A stretch of 64,000 bases of DNA from Mikania micrantha. Taxonomy: Eukaryota > Streptophyta > Magnoliopsida > Asterales > Asteraceae. Below, piece after piece: positions 1-11,832 of the stretch. The stretch covers positions 22,699,764 to 22,763,763 of the forward strand of contig CM018687.1 of the NCBI GenBank assembly GCA_009363875.1, read 5' to 3'. Under the pieces are notes generated by a model that ran no database searches, was not told the DNA's origin, and worked only from the letters and a program-made list of their open reading frames with translations. The stretch's first letter is position 1, and each line of letters opens with the position of its first letter. The position numbers and the translations under genes are program-made.

Positions 1-1623
1 GATCACACGAATGGATCACACGAATAAACCATTCATGCGAACCACGATCTACGAATGAAGCAGTCACACGAATGAATCAAATCTCTTATTCATTCGTACG
101 AACCAATCAGAAACATGACTCCTTCGCTTAAATAATAGTTCATTAAGCATTCATTCATACGAATTGACTCATGTTTAGGTTAATTCTTACGAATGGTCTT
201 GTAAGATATCAAAAGTCAAAGTCAACATGTTAAACAGAAATACACAATGCAAAATACATGATCTCATTAATAATTAAATCTTTTTACAATCATAATCGAC
301 CATTACATAGAACTAGGGACATTTCATGCATCAACAATGGTCAGTAATGATTAGCTAACAGAGACAATTAAGTCTCTATCTTGTAAGTATCGATGAGTAT
401 ATCTTACATGCCGGGTTGGTCAGTAATGATCAGCTAAGATAGAAACTATTGAGTTTCTATCTTATAGATATCGAGGAGGATGTCTTACATGCCGGGTTGG
501 TCAGTAATGATTAGCTAACATAGAAACTATTGAGTTTCTATCGTATAGATATCGAGTGGGATATCATGCATTCCGGGCTACTCAGTAATGACCAGGTAAC
601 ATAGGAACCATTGAGTTTCTATATTATAGATATCGAGGAGGATATCTTACATTCCGAGCTGGTTAGTGATGACAGCTAACAGGGACAATTAAGTCTCTAT
701 TCTAAAAATAACGAGGAGAAATGGTAAATTCATTCAAATGAGAATAATGAGATGGGTGAGAACATGTATGTGTAATTGCGAAGTGAAAGCCTTAGTTTCT
801 GATAAGGACATGATCGTATCTTGTCAAGGGCGTGGTGGGCTGGCGGCTTGGCTAGCGGTAAGCTTCACCCTACGTATGCCCTATACATAAGCGATAATTG
901 GCAAGATGGGATGATGTCAATAGTGATGTCTAAGGTGGAAACTATGTGTGGGGAAAAACGCCAAGAAACTTTGAGACATAAAGGAAACTTCCTACTTAAT
1001 GAAAGTTTTGTGGGAAATTCCTATATCAATTTCATCATTATCTGAACTGGAGTTATATAATGTACTCCAGATATCATTCAAGATAATCTTAAGAGAGATA
1101 AACCAAATGGGGTTATTTTGTCAATATGAGATATCTAAAGACTTAGTGGCAAAATCTTAAATTATGTTAAAATGAATGAATGTTATCTAAAATATTTTCA
1201 AATCAAATAAACTTATGAACTCACCCCTAATGTTGACTTGTTTTAAATGCATGTTTTCTCAGGTGACGAACATGTTTAGTCACCGAATTTAAGGATGCTT
1301 TAGCTAGTGGAATTTTACAGTGGACCTAGCTACTTTTGTGTGCATATCTTTTGATGACTTAGTTATGAATTATCTTTTGTAAATTTTGTGCAGATACAAG
1401 ATAGCTACTCTATGATTTTGTTGCAAGATCTACTTACTTAAATTATGAACATGACTTGTGTAATTTAACTTTGTAATTCTATATCAATGTTGTTTTAGCA
1501 TTTCTCAGTATATATCATGTACATTGTAAACAATCTGATCATCCTGATTATCACCCGATATTGCGCCCCGAGAACCTTCCGCCCGACGGGAAAGTTGATC
1601 TAGCCCGCCGGCTCGGGGTGTGA
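1..1623. repeat. LTR-like repeat ending in GGGGTGTGACA (left end outside window)
   Basis: No gene is visible. The right end is the sharp terminus GGGGTGTGACA, directly followed by Copia-A accessory-gene sequence. A block at 811-945 (GGTGGGCTGGCGG, TATGCCCTATACATAAGC, GATGGGATGATGTC) is clearly related to 57318-57430 in the repeat that ends at 57900, so the two are copies of one family. The first 200 bases carry many ACGAATG/CATTCGT motifs and 337-740 holds a tandem array. I infer the LTR of a Ty3/gypsy element. Because the reverse complement begins TGTCACACCCC, also a plausible LTR start, the orientation is undecided. Confidence 0.6.
337..740. repeat. Tandem array, five units of about 81 bp, each with a hairpin
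   Basis: Units start near 337, 416, 497, 578 and 659, spaced 79, 81, 81 and 81 bp. Each opens with a variant of TTGGTCAGTAATGATTAGCT. Each unit contains an inverted repeat: units 2 and 3 pair ATAGAAACT with AGTTTCTAT across ATTG, while units 1 and 5 pair (A)GAGAC/GGGAC with GTCTC across AATTAA. The stems differ between units but still pair. Confidence 0.85.
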
Positions 1624-3648
1624 CAATAATCACCATCTTCCTGATCATTGTATCCAAAATCATCATCATTAATATCTGCAAGAGTATTAATCATTAAATC
1701 ATCCTGATCTTCATCTTCATCAACAAACAAACTATCAACAAAATCATCCTCCTAAACTTTTCCCTTTCCTTTGTCATCAGCTACATGTGTAGAAGATTGT
1801 CTAAATGGCTCCCCCTGAGATTTAGCTCCTTCTTTTTTTTTCAGAAACAAGATCATTTCCAGAAGATGGATCACCTTGTTGATCATCTTGATCATCATCA
1901 TCTATTGGTCCTCTGAATGGTGTAATCACTCCAGCTCTATAACTTGTCTCCCCTGACCTGAAGGATTCATCAGTTGTGCCTTAATTGCTTGAATCTGATT
2001 ATAATGATCTTTAAATACTTGAAAAGCGTTATCATGAAGAGATTTTATCATCTTTGTCGTGTTTCCAAATTTAGCATTTATTGTTGCAAATGAAGCTAAA
2101 TCCATCTTGTTAACTCCATGTTGATAATCTTTACTTACTGCCACTTCAGATTGTAAAGTATCCAAACAATCTTGTAATGGAATGATTAATGATGATTTCT
2201 TTGTAAGTTCAGCAACAGAACTTCTAAGGCATTCACTTGAGCCTTTTAGCTGATATTCTCAGATTGCAGCTCTTGAACCTGAGATTGCAATGCTAAGATC
2301 TGAATTGATTGTGTTTCAAAACTATCAGTTAAGATAGCACAAATATTAGGGGAATCAAATGATGGAACTAAAGTTATAACTGGAGGAGCTGATGGCTGAG
2401 AAGTAGTGACAGGCACGGAAGAAGTAGATGGTGAAGTTTCAACTAGTGAGTCAAAATTGAACTCATTATCTGATGGTAAATAATCTGAATCATTATCTTC
2501 AGATATCCTCTTCTTCTTTGTAGCTACTTCATCCTGATGAGCTTTACTTATTACATCAGCATAAGGTCACTTGCTTTCATTTCTACAAAGAATAAAATTT
2601 CCACTAGCATCATAGGCTTCATCATCATCATCATCTGAATCAGAATCTGAGCTTGGAGTATCCACCACATCTCCTTCAACAATAGGAGTAACATCTTCAG
2701 ATTCATTTTGAACTAATTCAGGAACTTGTGAAGAAGATGATGTAGCAATATCTTTAAATTGGTTAGCAAATGAAGTTGTTTCTGTTTCAACACCACCCGC
2801 TGCTTGCTCCTGTTGTTCATCAGAATGTGTTTGCTGATTTGCCACGGGAGATTGGACATGAAACCAGGCATCATTCTCTGGTTCTAGAAAATCAGCATCA
2901 ATAATAAGTCCAAATAATGCAGTATCTGCAATATTGGCTCCCCGCTTTGGTTGGTAATCAACAAAGATTCTTTTATTCATCAAATTTATCTTGATCATTG
3001 GAACAGTCTTGCTAAGCTATGGAAATAAATGTTCAAAGATCATTGTAAGAAATCTTGGGTACTGCAAGAAGCTCTCCTTTTCTGTGGCAGTACTTTGTTT
3101 AACCATCAAATCAAAGATTAACTAACTAATGTTGAATGGTTTATTCAACACTAGTGCAGCTATAAGGCACTGAAAAGGCCTAGATAAAGTATCAATCGCT
3201 GACTTCCTGTTTGATAAAGACATAATGACAACTTGAAAAAGATATATCCATTGACCAAACAAATGCTTTTTGGCCAATTGGGAAGCAGTGACATCTCCAT
3301 TATATCCCGTTCTATTAAACACCCGACATATCAAATCATTTGGGAGTGTTAACGGGCCTTCATCAGAATCTTGAAATTGCAAAGCTGTTTGGAGATCCTC
3401 AATTGAGAATTGGATAATAACATCATCAATCTTTGATTTCAGGACCGGTGGCTCAGTTGCACAATCAAACTCTGCATTCTCCCAAAATGATGTGATATGA
3501 TTGATGATGATCATACGATTCGCATAAATTGCGTGAGAAATCCTGGATCTCTTCAGAAAAGAAGTAACCTCTATAAATTTAGAGGCTACTTTTAACTCTT
3601 CGTCTATCAGTGCAATGACATTGTGTTTGTCATTATATAATCTTTGAC

Positions 3649-4115
3649 CTATAAAAATAACACAAAAGAAATTAAATATTAGTACTTAAACAAAATTTCA
3701 AAACTTAAAAATTTCCAAAAATTTTCCTAAGCATGGAATTTTTCGATACTAGTAGTATAGATACACTGAGTATCAATCTACATAGTAGAATTTTGAAAAT
3801 TTCCATCGATACTAAGTTTGATTCAACACTTAGAAAAATTTTGAAAGAAACCATCGATATTGTTAGTATCGATGACACTGTTTTCATCGATACTATTAGT
3901 ATCGATGTAAAAACACTTTGGAAAATTTCAAAAATTTTCAAATGAGGAAATTAAACAATAAAACCAATCAAATCTAAACCAGACATCACCGATTAACGTT
4001 TTAAACCTAAAAGCCCTTTGATTATTCAACAGATTAGTTCAATTTCGAAGGTTTAAATTTCAAAAGTTCGACAGATCAAAGCATGGAATTTCATGGTTAA
4101 AAATTGATGAATTAC
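3649..4115 (-). other. Candidate intron in the Copia-A accessory gene
   Basis: On the minus strand a donor GTAATT follows ATGGCTG. The acceptor at 3650-3649 is preceded by a pyrimidine-rich tract ending TTATTTTTATAG, with a branch-like TACTAAT about 30 bases upstream. Removing these 467 nt joins exon phase 1 to the downstream frame and gives a Met-Ala-Gly start at about the distance from the conserved HN motif seen in Copia-B, whose start is Met-Ala-Ala. This is a prediction without transcript support. Confidence 0.5.
3740..3920 (-). repeat. ATCGATACT/AGTATCGAT palindromes inside the candidate intron
   Basis: The best copy, 3885-3907, has perfect 10-base arms CATCGATACT and AGTATCGATG around a 3-base loop. 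A second copy (3852-3874) has one arm mismatch, and further half copies lie at 3743-3775 and 3804. The same motif recurs at 4180-4345 and 11833-12020 in this element. Small open frames here (Ser-Ile-Asp repeats) are by-products of the repeat. Confidence 0.75.
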
Positions 4116-4179
4116 CAGCCATTTCGCTTAAAATGTGATGTATTATCCCTGGTAAAACAAAGAGGATCAACAATGAACG

Positions 4180-4345
4180 CAACGAAAATATCGATGGCAA
4201 ATCTCTTTGAAACTCATAGTAGTACCGATGATATTTATATGCAAACACTGATCATCGATACTAGTAATATTGAAGTAACTATACTCATCAATACTAATAG
4301 CATCGATGATGTTTCATTGAATCTATCCTATCGATACTAACAATA
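4180..4345 (-). promoter_or_regulatory. Candidate internal promoter of the Copia-A accessory gene
   Basis: On the minus strand a TATA-like ATATAAATAT lies at 4240-4231, about 110 nt before the accessory-gene ATG at 4122. Directly upstream (4252-4345) are three imperfect ATCGATACT-type palindromes. This is the usual order of upstream elements, TATA box, short leader and start codon. It is inferred from sequence only; the region is AT-rich, so TATA-like strings can arise by chance. Confidence 0.4.
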
Positions 4346-4911
4346 TTGATGAAATTCAAAAATTGCAAAAATAGCTTAACTTAGAATTTTCAAAAATTTC
4401 AAACTGAACATCCAAAACACCTTGTGTGAAAAATTAAGAAAAACACACTTGAAAGGTAAATTGTAAAATATATTTGAATTTTTTTTATAAAATATATAAA
4501 AATAAAACCTTTTTGTCTTTTTGATAAAATATTTGAAAAGATCCATATGAAATCATATTCAACCTATTCTTATTAATATTTCTAAGACTTTTAAAAATTA
4601 AATTTATCAAGAATAGATTCACATAAATAGAATCATATTAACTTATGCATCTAAGACATAAGCAACATAATCAAAATATGAAAAATTTTAAAATTTGATT
4701 ATACAAATAAAACTTAGAATACTATAATTTAAACAAATACCAATCATATTTTACTTAGGTAATTTGAGTTAATCATGAAATTCAATTAGTTTCAAAAATT
4801 TTATGTATTTCAAAATTTCTAAAAAATTATATGTGAAAGATAAAACTAAAAATAATAAAAGAAAAACAAACTTTCAAGTGTAGTTTTTCAAAACTTTTCA
4901 TTCAAAATTGA
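4346..4911. other. AT-rich spacer between Copia-A pol and accessory gene
   Basis: Low-complexity A/T-rich sequence without a supportable reading frame. It follows the pol stop codon (4914-4912, minus strand) and precedes the palindrome/TATA block of the accessory gene. Confidence 0.6.
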
Positions 4912-6660
4912 TCATCCAAAGTCCTCTACAAGAGAAGAAAATTGGGCTGAAGCAAAGGCTTTTGTGAAAATATCAGCAATGTTGTCAACTGTATTGATTT
5001 TCAAAAGTTGGATTAACATTTTCTCTGAATAATCTCGAATAAAATGATGTTGAATATCAATGTGCTTTGTTTTTTATGTTAAACTGGATTTTCAGTAATG
5101 GCTATAGCAGTTGTATTATCAACAAAAATAGGGTTTGTTGTAAATTTAAACTGTAATCCCACATTTGTTGTTGAATCCACAAAACTTGTGAACAACAACT
5201 TGAAGTAGCAACATAATCAGCCTCACAAGTAGATTTGGCTATAGTAAGTTGCTTCTTACATTGCCAAGTTACAGGTTTATTGCCAAAAAATTGACAACCT
5301 CCAGTTCTTGACTTTTTGTCAAGGTTACAGACCATAGTCAGGATCTGAAAAAGAAATAAAATTCATACTATCATCATAAGGGTACCAAAGTCCAAGACTT
5401 GGTTTTCCCTTTAGATAGCGGAAAATTCGTTTTACTGCTTTGATATGTGAATCCTTTTGTTTTGGTTGAGACCTGGAACACAAACAAACAACAGACTTGA
5501 TGTCAAGTCTGGAAGCAATTAAATATATTAGGGAACTAATCATTGAATGATATAGATGTTTATCAACATCTATATCATTCTCATCATTCCCTAAATTATG
5601 ATGTGTATAAATAAGGGTAGAGATGGATGTACAATCATTCATCTTGAAATTGTTCAAGATATCATGTACATATTTACTCTGATGAATAAACAAGCCATAC
5701 TTCTTCTGATCTACTTGAATCCCAAGAAAGAGAAAGGTCTCCCATTGCACTTATTTCAAATTTCTGCTTCATGATTGTTTCAAAGTCTTTGCATAACTGT
5801 TCATTTGTTGCTCCAAAAATGATATCATCCACATATATTTGCACAATCAGAATATCATTATCCTTCTTCAAGATGAACAAAGTGTTGTCAATCTTTCCCC
5901 TTGAAAATCCATTGTCCAGCAGATGAGTTGACAATGTTTCATACCAAACCCTGGGTGCCTGATGTAATCCATACAAAGCTTTATCAAGACGATAAAACTT
6001 TGTAGATTGTTAGGATCTTCAAACCCTGGTGGTTGAACAACATAAACCTCTTCTTTCACTTTTCCATATTAAAAAAAGACACTCTTAACATCCAGCGGAA
6101 ATACATTGACTTTTTTGCCACAGGAGCATAAACTTTATCATAATCAATGCCTCTCTATTAATTGAATCCTTGAACAACAATCCTAGCCTTGTTTCTAACA
6201 ATTATTCCTTTGACATCCTTTTTACACTTATAAACCCATCTGATAACTATGGGAATGACATCTTCAGGAAAATCAACCAACTTCCAAACTCTCAATTTCT
6301 CAAACTGGCTGTAATCCAGGAAGACTCCTTCAATGCTCCTTTTACATTCTTTGGTTCTACTTCACTTATAAATTATCAATATAAGCATGAATTCATTGTC
6401 TCCTGAAATTCTGTCAATAAAACTTCATCATCTTCACCTTCAACTTGTTGGCTTCTAGTTTTAACTCAAGAATTTAAAACACCAATAATGTTTTCAATTG
6501 GACGATCTCTATTAATTCTATGAGTTGTAATTTCTTTCACAACTATCTCATCTTCAAGATTTTTAATATGATATTCTTCAAGTAAATCTCCCCCTGAATT
6601 TCATATTTAATAATAACTGATGGATAAATATTTGAATCATGAAATTCATCATCAGAATGT
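4912..6660 (-). pseudogene. Copia-A reverse transcriptase and RNase H (broken)
   Basis: Minus-strand frames give a Ty1/copia RT: an upstream RWVYKCKKD segment, then VKEEVYVVQPPGFEDP, YGLHQAPRVWYETL and the catalytic YVDDIIFG (5858-5820 region). RNase H follows with the SMISSLIYLIASRLDI, KSRTGGCQFFGN and STCEADYVA blocks, ending at a TGA at 4914-4912 after a C-terminal SSLVEDFG. The frame is broken several times between 6430 and 5330 by frameshifts and stops, so no full protein could be made. It copies element RNA into DNA in intact relatives. Confidence 0.88.
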
Positions 6661-7989
6661 GACTCTTCAAAAATTTCAACTTTTTTGAAACAAAAGAAGA
6701 ATCATCGTGTTATACAGAAGAACTCCCATCATAAGACTTCAAAAGAAATCTTGGAAATAAGGAACAATGAGTATTAATAGTATCACTCAAAGACTCAATA
6801 AGTTCATTCAAAGGTGATGGAAACAACTTATGAAAACAGTAAAACACTGATTCATAATCAAACAGCCAATCAAGACCTCGTCTAGGTAAAGTTTCAGTGA
6901 ATCGACATACAGTAACTTCATATGCTTCTTCGATTACTCTATTTGCCAGATTAAGAACTTGTTTGCTCAGAGAGTTAGCTGAATATCCAAAAAATATTCC
7001 ATCCACTGCCTTCGGCTCAAATTTTGGAGTAGTCAGTTTCAGATATGTGCATGTAGCTCCAAAAGGTTCCAAATGAGCAGTGTTGGGCTTCTTACCTTTA
7101 TGCAACTGATAAGATGTTTTTCCATGCTTCTTAACAGTTAACACGCGGTTTATTCTCTATCTTGATAATCAGATTCTTCAAGATTTCAGGAGTCTCCGAT
7201 TTAGCTGTTAAAAAGAAAACCCAAGAAAATTTAGAAAAATCATTAGTAACAACTAATGAAAAATCTTCCACCTACACTCTTAACTGACACTGGACAAGAA
7301 AGATCCATATGTAACATAGTTAGAGGAGTGTTGATGGAATTTTCAACTTTAGGCTTATGTGATTGTCTGTGCTGTGTTGTTTCCCCCTTTTACAACAGAT
7401 ACAATGATCAGACATGACAAAAGACTGAGATGGAACACCGTCAACAAGACCATTTCTGATTAAAAAAATTCATTTTTCTTATATGAACATGTACCATCCG
7501 TCTGTGCCATGAAATTGAATCTTTTTCAGTAGCTTTAGAGAAGAAATATGTGATTTGAGAAGATGATGAAGCAGAAGACATATCTAGTTGATATGTTTTG
7601 TTATGTCTCGGAGCTGTAAAAAAAAGTCTTCAGGTATCACCACACCAGACTTCATAATGTAGCATGCTTTGTTATCAAATATAACAGAATATTCTTTGTC
7701 ACAAACTTGGGAAACACTCAACAGATTATGTTTGAGTTGTTCCACAAAGCTCACGTGCTCAAAGCTTGTTCTGTCATTTGATAACACTCCTTTTGTAATA
7801 TAGCCTCAAGTGTTACCAGCAAACTTAACATATCCACCATTCATTCGTTTAACATTTGTTAAATGCTCCAAATTTCCAGTCTTGTGTCGAGAACATCCAC
7901 TATCAATGTACTATATATTACGTTGACCACCTGATAAGAAGTCCTGCACATATAGTCTTATGACTTTTAACATGGATTGGAGAAACAAA
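6661..7989 (-). pseudogene. Copia-A protease and integrase, catalytic core deleted
   Basis: The minus strand encodes the aspartic protease motif DSGCSRH (near 7905), the GAG-pre-integrase region (LLSVSQVCDKEY, SWHRRMVHVHIRKM), the start of integrase (LHMDLSCP, then a frame-shifted NDFSKFSWVFF) and the C-terminal integrase region (GYSANS, GLDWLFDYES). Around 7150 the sequence jumps from the start of the core straight to the post-core region. The DNGTEF and GVAE blocks that hold the second Asp and the Glu of the DDE triad are absent; roughly 140 residues are missing compared with Copia-C. Stops and frameshifts are also present. Confidence 0.85.
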
Positions 7990-9274
7990 TTAAGAACCAG
8001 AAGTTAAACACACAGTGGAATCAATAGATACTTTTGCCTTAACAACCCAAATTCGATTAGGAATTGGTTTGTAAGGAATAGTCTCATTCTTATGTTTCAC
8101 TATTGGTTTAGCAGATTTATTCATTTTCTTTTGAACAACGTTTAATTTGACAAAATTAATCAGTTTATAATTTCCAAAAGTTGATTTGGATGTGAAAACA
8201 AATGGTTTGACACATTTCTTTTCCACAAGTGGAAAACAGTGAACAGACTTCACTGGCTTTGAATGATGTTTCAGTGCTGAAGTATGTGTAGTGAAAGCTG
8301 TGGTAATAAAATCAATCAAATTAATCGGCTTTGAATGGTGTTTTCTTCCTACTCCTCTTGGAATGAACAACTTGTGATTGATTGGTATCCTTTGGTAGAC
8401 TTATTTTCTGGACCTTAGAGTTTGAACTAGACCCATATGAAAATGTAGCTATACGTCTATTGCTACCAGATTGTTCAAACTCAATAGATTTACCACTATG
8501 TACAACCTGATTCACAAGTGGAAATACTTGAGAAGAAGTTTGTGATGAAGACAATGAACTTTTATTTTTGAAAAAATCAGCATTGGATTGACATAATAAT
8601 TTTTCAAAGTCTTTCTGAACAGTTTGTCTTTTAACAAAATTATGGTTGCCGATACTTTCCCAATCCTTTTCACACATTTGATGTGGTTTTTGAAAAATCT
8701 TTTCATTTGGTTTCTTAAAAACATGTCAATTAATGTTGGTTTAATCAAGCTTAAAGGATGAACATCATCACAGAAGATTTCATCTTTTCCTTTAATAGTA
8801 TAATAGATTATGTTGTCTGGTTCAGTAAAAAGACATCTGTCTCTAGGAATATCAGGCTCCTTTTCAACGGATTCATCACTAATGTCTAGATCTTCAATCA
8901 AGAAAAACTTAGAATCTTTGTTATTATCAATCAAATTTATTACATCAGTTTTCTGTTTAACATCAAATTCTAAACCAGACAAATTTTTGTTTTCATCTTC
9001 ATCATCATCACAAACTTCTTTCTTGATTACTGGATCCTCTATATTTCTTCTTGCATGTTTAATACTGACAGAACTAGAAAAGTTAGATAAACCATTTGAA
9101 AACATGTCTAAATTCTTAGAGGATTTAGCATAATATAGAATAACATCCGGCTCTTCAGGAAGTGACCCATAAAGATGGTTAATAGGAGGAGGAAACACCT
9201 TAAAACCAATCCCTTGGGTACCTGGATTACGTACATGATTAGCCACAATGTTATTCAAGATCATTTGAGCATTA
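7990..9274 (-). pseudogene. Copia-A gag, C-terminal part
   Basis: Two overlapping minus-strand frames cover 9264-8512 and 8677-7990. The segment GTQGIGFKVFPPPINH matches the corresponding GLGYKVVPPPFNH and GLGFHSVPPPFSY of Copia-B and Copia-C gag, followed by an acidic stretch and a basic Lys/Ser-rich region with IWVVK just before protease. The change of frame near 8600 is a frameshift. The CCHC zinc-knuckle part expected upstream is missing: the LTR-like repeat at 9275-11001 sits there. Confidence 0.8.
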
Positions 9275-11001
9275 GCCCCCCAGCCACCGCCCCGGCTACC
9301 GAGCCAAGGCCTAGGCCACTGAGCCGCCGACTACTGGCCGCCGCCGGCCCCCGGCCGTACTACGGCCAAATTCCGGCCAAACTCCAGCGAAAGGTCGCCG
9401 CTGGTGGAAAATTTTGGCTAAAAGGAATATTCAAGGGAATATTCTACCAGAAACCCTAATTTTGTCCGTTTTGCGTTCTGAACTTAGTTTCGCACTTTGG
9501 TTCGCAATCCGACGATCGGTTTTCGATAAAAAGGACATATTTGTAATCGATTTCACGTTACGGACTCGATTTCACGAACCATTTTGCAATCCGGTGATCC
9601 AATTTTTATCTGATTTTTGATTAAAACTCCGGTTTCAATACAGAGTTTAGTTTACGCATTGTTTTTTAGTACGGAAACATATTCTTAATCGATTTCGCGT
9701 TCCGGAATCGATTTTGCAATCAATTTCGTAATCCAGAAACCTGATTTATGATCTGAAAGTCGATTAAGATTCTGGTTTTAACAACGGAATGCAATTATCA
9801 TCAATTTACAATCAAATGAGTATAAGGACTCAATTACTTAACAAAAACAGTGATTTTAACATTACAAATTAATTGATAATTTTATTACATTGATTCTGAA
9901 TAAATACATAATTCAGAATCAGTTTGTTGAATCGATTTACATTATCCTTGATATTTAAGGAACGTTCTGGTAATCCAAATTGGATAAAAAGAATTTATAG
10001 AACCTTAATGATATGCTGAATTCACTTGAGGCTTTGTATAATTCGTCAACAACACTGACGAGTTTCATAGTTCCCCTTTTAATGTTTTGGTCTCTAAAAT
10101 TCATGGATTTTATTATAACATCAATATATTACGTGTTTCACTTGCAGTGGCATACTTATATGATTTCATTACCACTGTTCAAATCTTCGGATTTCTAAAA
10201 CTCAGGATTTGCATTACAATTAAATTATGATTACCTAATTCACATACAATGACATGCTTATATGTTGCTTGTGCGCATTTCAACTCTTGATTGATGATTA
10301 CATGAAAATTGTTCCGTGCTATCGTAAAAGTCCTCACATAACAACTGTAACGAATAAAATCATGGATGAGCCGAATGCTAACAATGATAGTACTATCGGG
10401 CTCACAACCCCATTCACGGGTAGATAGCGTCTACCCTGATGAGAATTCCTGGTACCATTTTTTACATTACAAGATAAAAACTTAATGCAACAATAGGCAT
10501 TAAGAGTGAGGCTAAGGTCTTACTCTCGGGTATTACCGCTAACTACATTACAATTACATAGGCTTTGGTTATCATTTTTCATGGTGAATCATATTCATAA
10601 AGTTGTGTATGCCTGCATATTCAACATGTCGTAGCACATCATATCACATTATCATATCTATGAACTCATCATCATTCTTGCTGATCTTTTATATTACAAA
10701 ACCTTTTTCAGGAAGAAGGTAACACGTTCGAAAGTGAGGATGCACAATCACAAGACATGTTTAGTAACTCTTGACTAGTTTAATGTTGTTTAAGAATGTT
10801 GAAAATTAATGTGTAATATGTTAGCTATGATGTAATATATAGTGTGTATGGTTTGCCATAGATGTATGATAACAATGTGACAATCAGTCACTCCCATCTC
10901 TAAGACCTCACCATCAAGCTTTCACAACAGATTACAATGTTACTGACTTCATGTGTCATTCAGTGACTATATCAGGTAAAGTGAGAGATGGGGGTGTGAC
11001 A
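9275..11001. repeat. LTR-like repeat inserted in Copia-A gag
   Basis: No coding capacity. The right end, GGGGGTGTGACA at 10990-11001, matches the termini at 1623 and 57900, and gag coding resumes immediately after it. The left end, near 9275, begins with a GC-rich CCCCCAGCCACC block unlike its surroundings. Flanking gag sequence does not join continuously, because the zinc-knuckle region is missing. No convincing target duplication was seen, so this is a remnant or an insertion with deletion rather than a clean solo LTR. Confidence 0.6.
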
Positions 11002-11002
11002 T

Positions 11003-11778
11003 TTCACCATCTTCAGTACTTGATAAAAACGCATCTGAACCTTAAGTGGTAGCGGGAGCTACAATGGGTTTCATGTAAAGGCTTGGGTTTTGAGTTGAAA
11101 ACTTGTTTCCATCCTTTTTCTTCTGCATGTCTAGATCAAAAGATTGAAGTTTGGAGATTAATACATCAAGTTCAGTAATATCCAGATCTGCGTTTTCTCT
11201 TATTATCATAACATATGTTTCCCATGAAGATGGAAGTGCATCAAGAAGTTTGTCATTTTGTTTATCTAGAGAAACTTCATAGTCCAAATTACTTAGCTCA
11301 CTCAACAGTAAAGTATATCTAGTCACCAATTCCTAAAAGCTTTTGTTGTCTAGACATTTGAACACTTCTAATTGTTTCTTAAGAAGAGTTTTTTTATTCC
11401 TTTTCAGTTGGTCACTCCCTTCACATCTTTTTGCTAAAGCATCCCACAATCCTTTAGATCTTTTATGTGATTTAAAAGATTGAAAATTTCCTTGGGCAGT
11501 GCCATGGTGAGTAGAGCATGAGCTTTCTTCTCTAAATCATAAAGTTTCTTCTCATCTTCAGTAAGATGAAAGACATTCTTGTAAACCCCAATGAGCTGAG
11601 GCTGCTCATGTCCTTCAATTAAAGGTATCATGAGGGTTGGATTGACTATGGATAAGAATGATTTGATCCAAGCACTCCATGATGAGTACTCACTCAATGA
11701 GACAAGCTTCAGAGACTTGGTCATAGCACCAGCCTCATTATCAGATAACAATGCTGACAATGAAGATAAGTTAGCCAT
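11003..11778 (-). pseudogene. Copia-A gag, N-terminal part
   Basis: The start chosen is ATG at 11778 (Met-Ala-Asn-Leu-Ser), which matches the usual gag N terminus; an upstream in-frame ATG at 11808 is less likely. The frame gives the copia gag (UBN2-type) pattern: DNEAG...EYSSWSAWIKSFL, KKLYDLEKKAHALLTMALPK, then after a frameshift near 11430-11340 a LLSELSNLDYEVSLDKQNDKLLDALPSSWETYVM segment and an ESL-type helix. An in-frame TAA near 11043 is followed by an open GSDAFLSS segment up to the repeat at 11001. Confidence 0.82.
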
Positions 11779-11832
11779 TTGGAGATGTCTTTGGTGAATT
11801 AACAACACTTAGAACATTTCCAAAACTGTTTT

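Larger units (their letters stand above)
1624..4122 (-). pseudogene. Copia-A accessory (3') gene, probably spliced, broken
   Basis: One reading frame on the minus strand runs from 3648 to about 2230, interrupted only by stops near 3122, 3019, 2566 and 2231, then continues in shifted frames (2165-1926) to the breakpoint at 1624. The N-terminal part has the pattern F-x2-V-x2-FLKRS followed by a FW motif; the Copia-B accessory gene shows the matching FLRRS...FW stretch, so the two are homologous. A later motif near 3050 (LQYPRF) matches LMYPRF in Copia-B. The rest is acidic, Ser-rich and coiled-coil-like. No signal peptide or membrane segment is evident, so 'envelope' is not supported. The apparent first exon is ATGGCTG (4122-4116), joined in frame to 3648 by removing 4115-3649. 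Function is unknown; the gene is of a type common in plant Sireviruses. Confidence 0.7.

Noticed and set aside
3733..3945. 70-codon frame with Ser-Ile-Asp repeats
   Set aside because: The open frame results from the ATCGAT palindromes; it lies on the strand opposite to the Copia-A genes and has no gene-like features.
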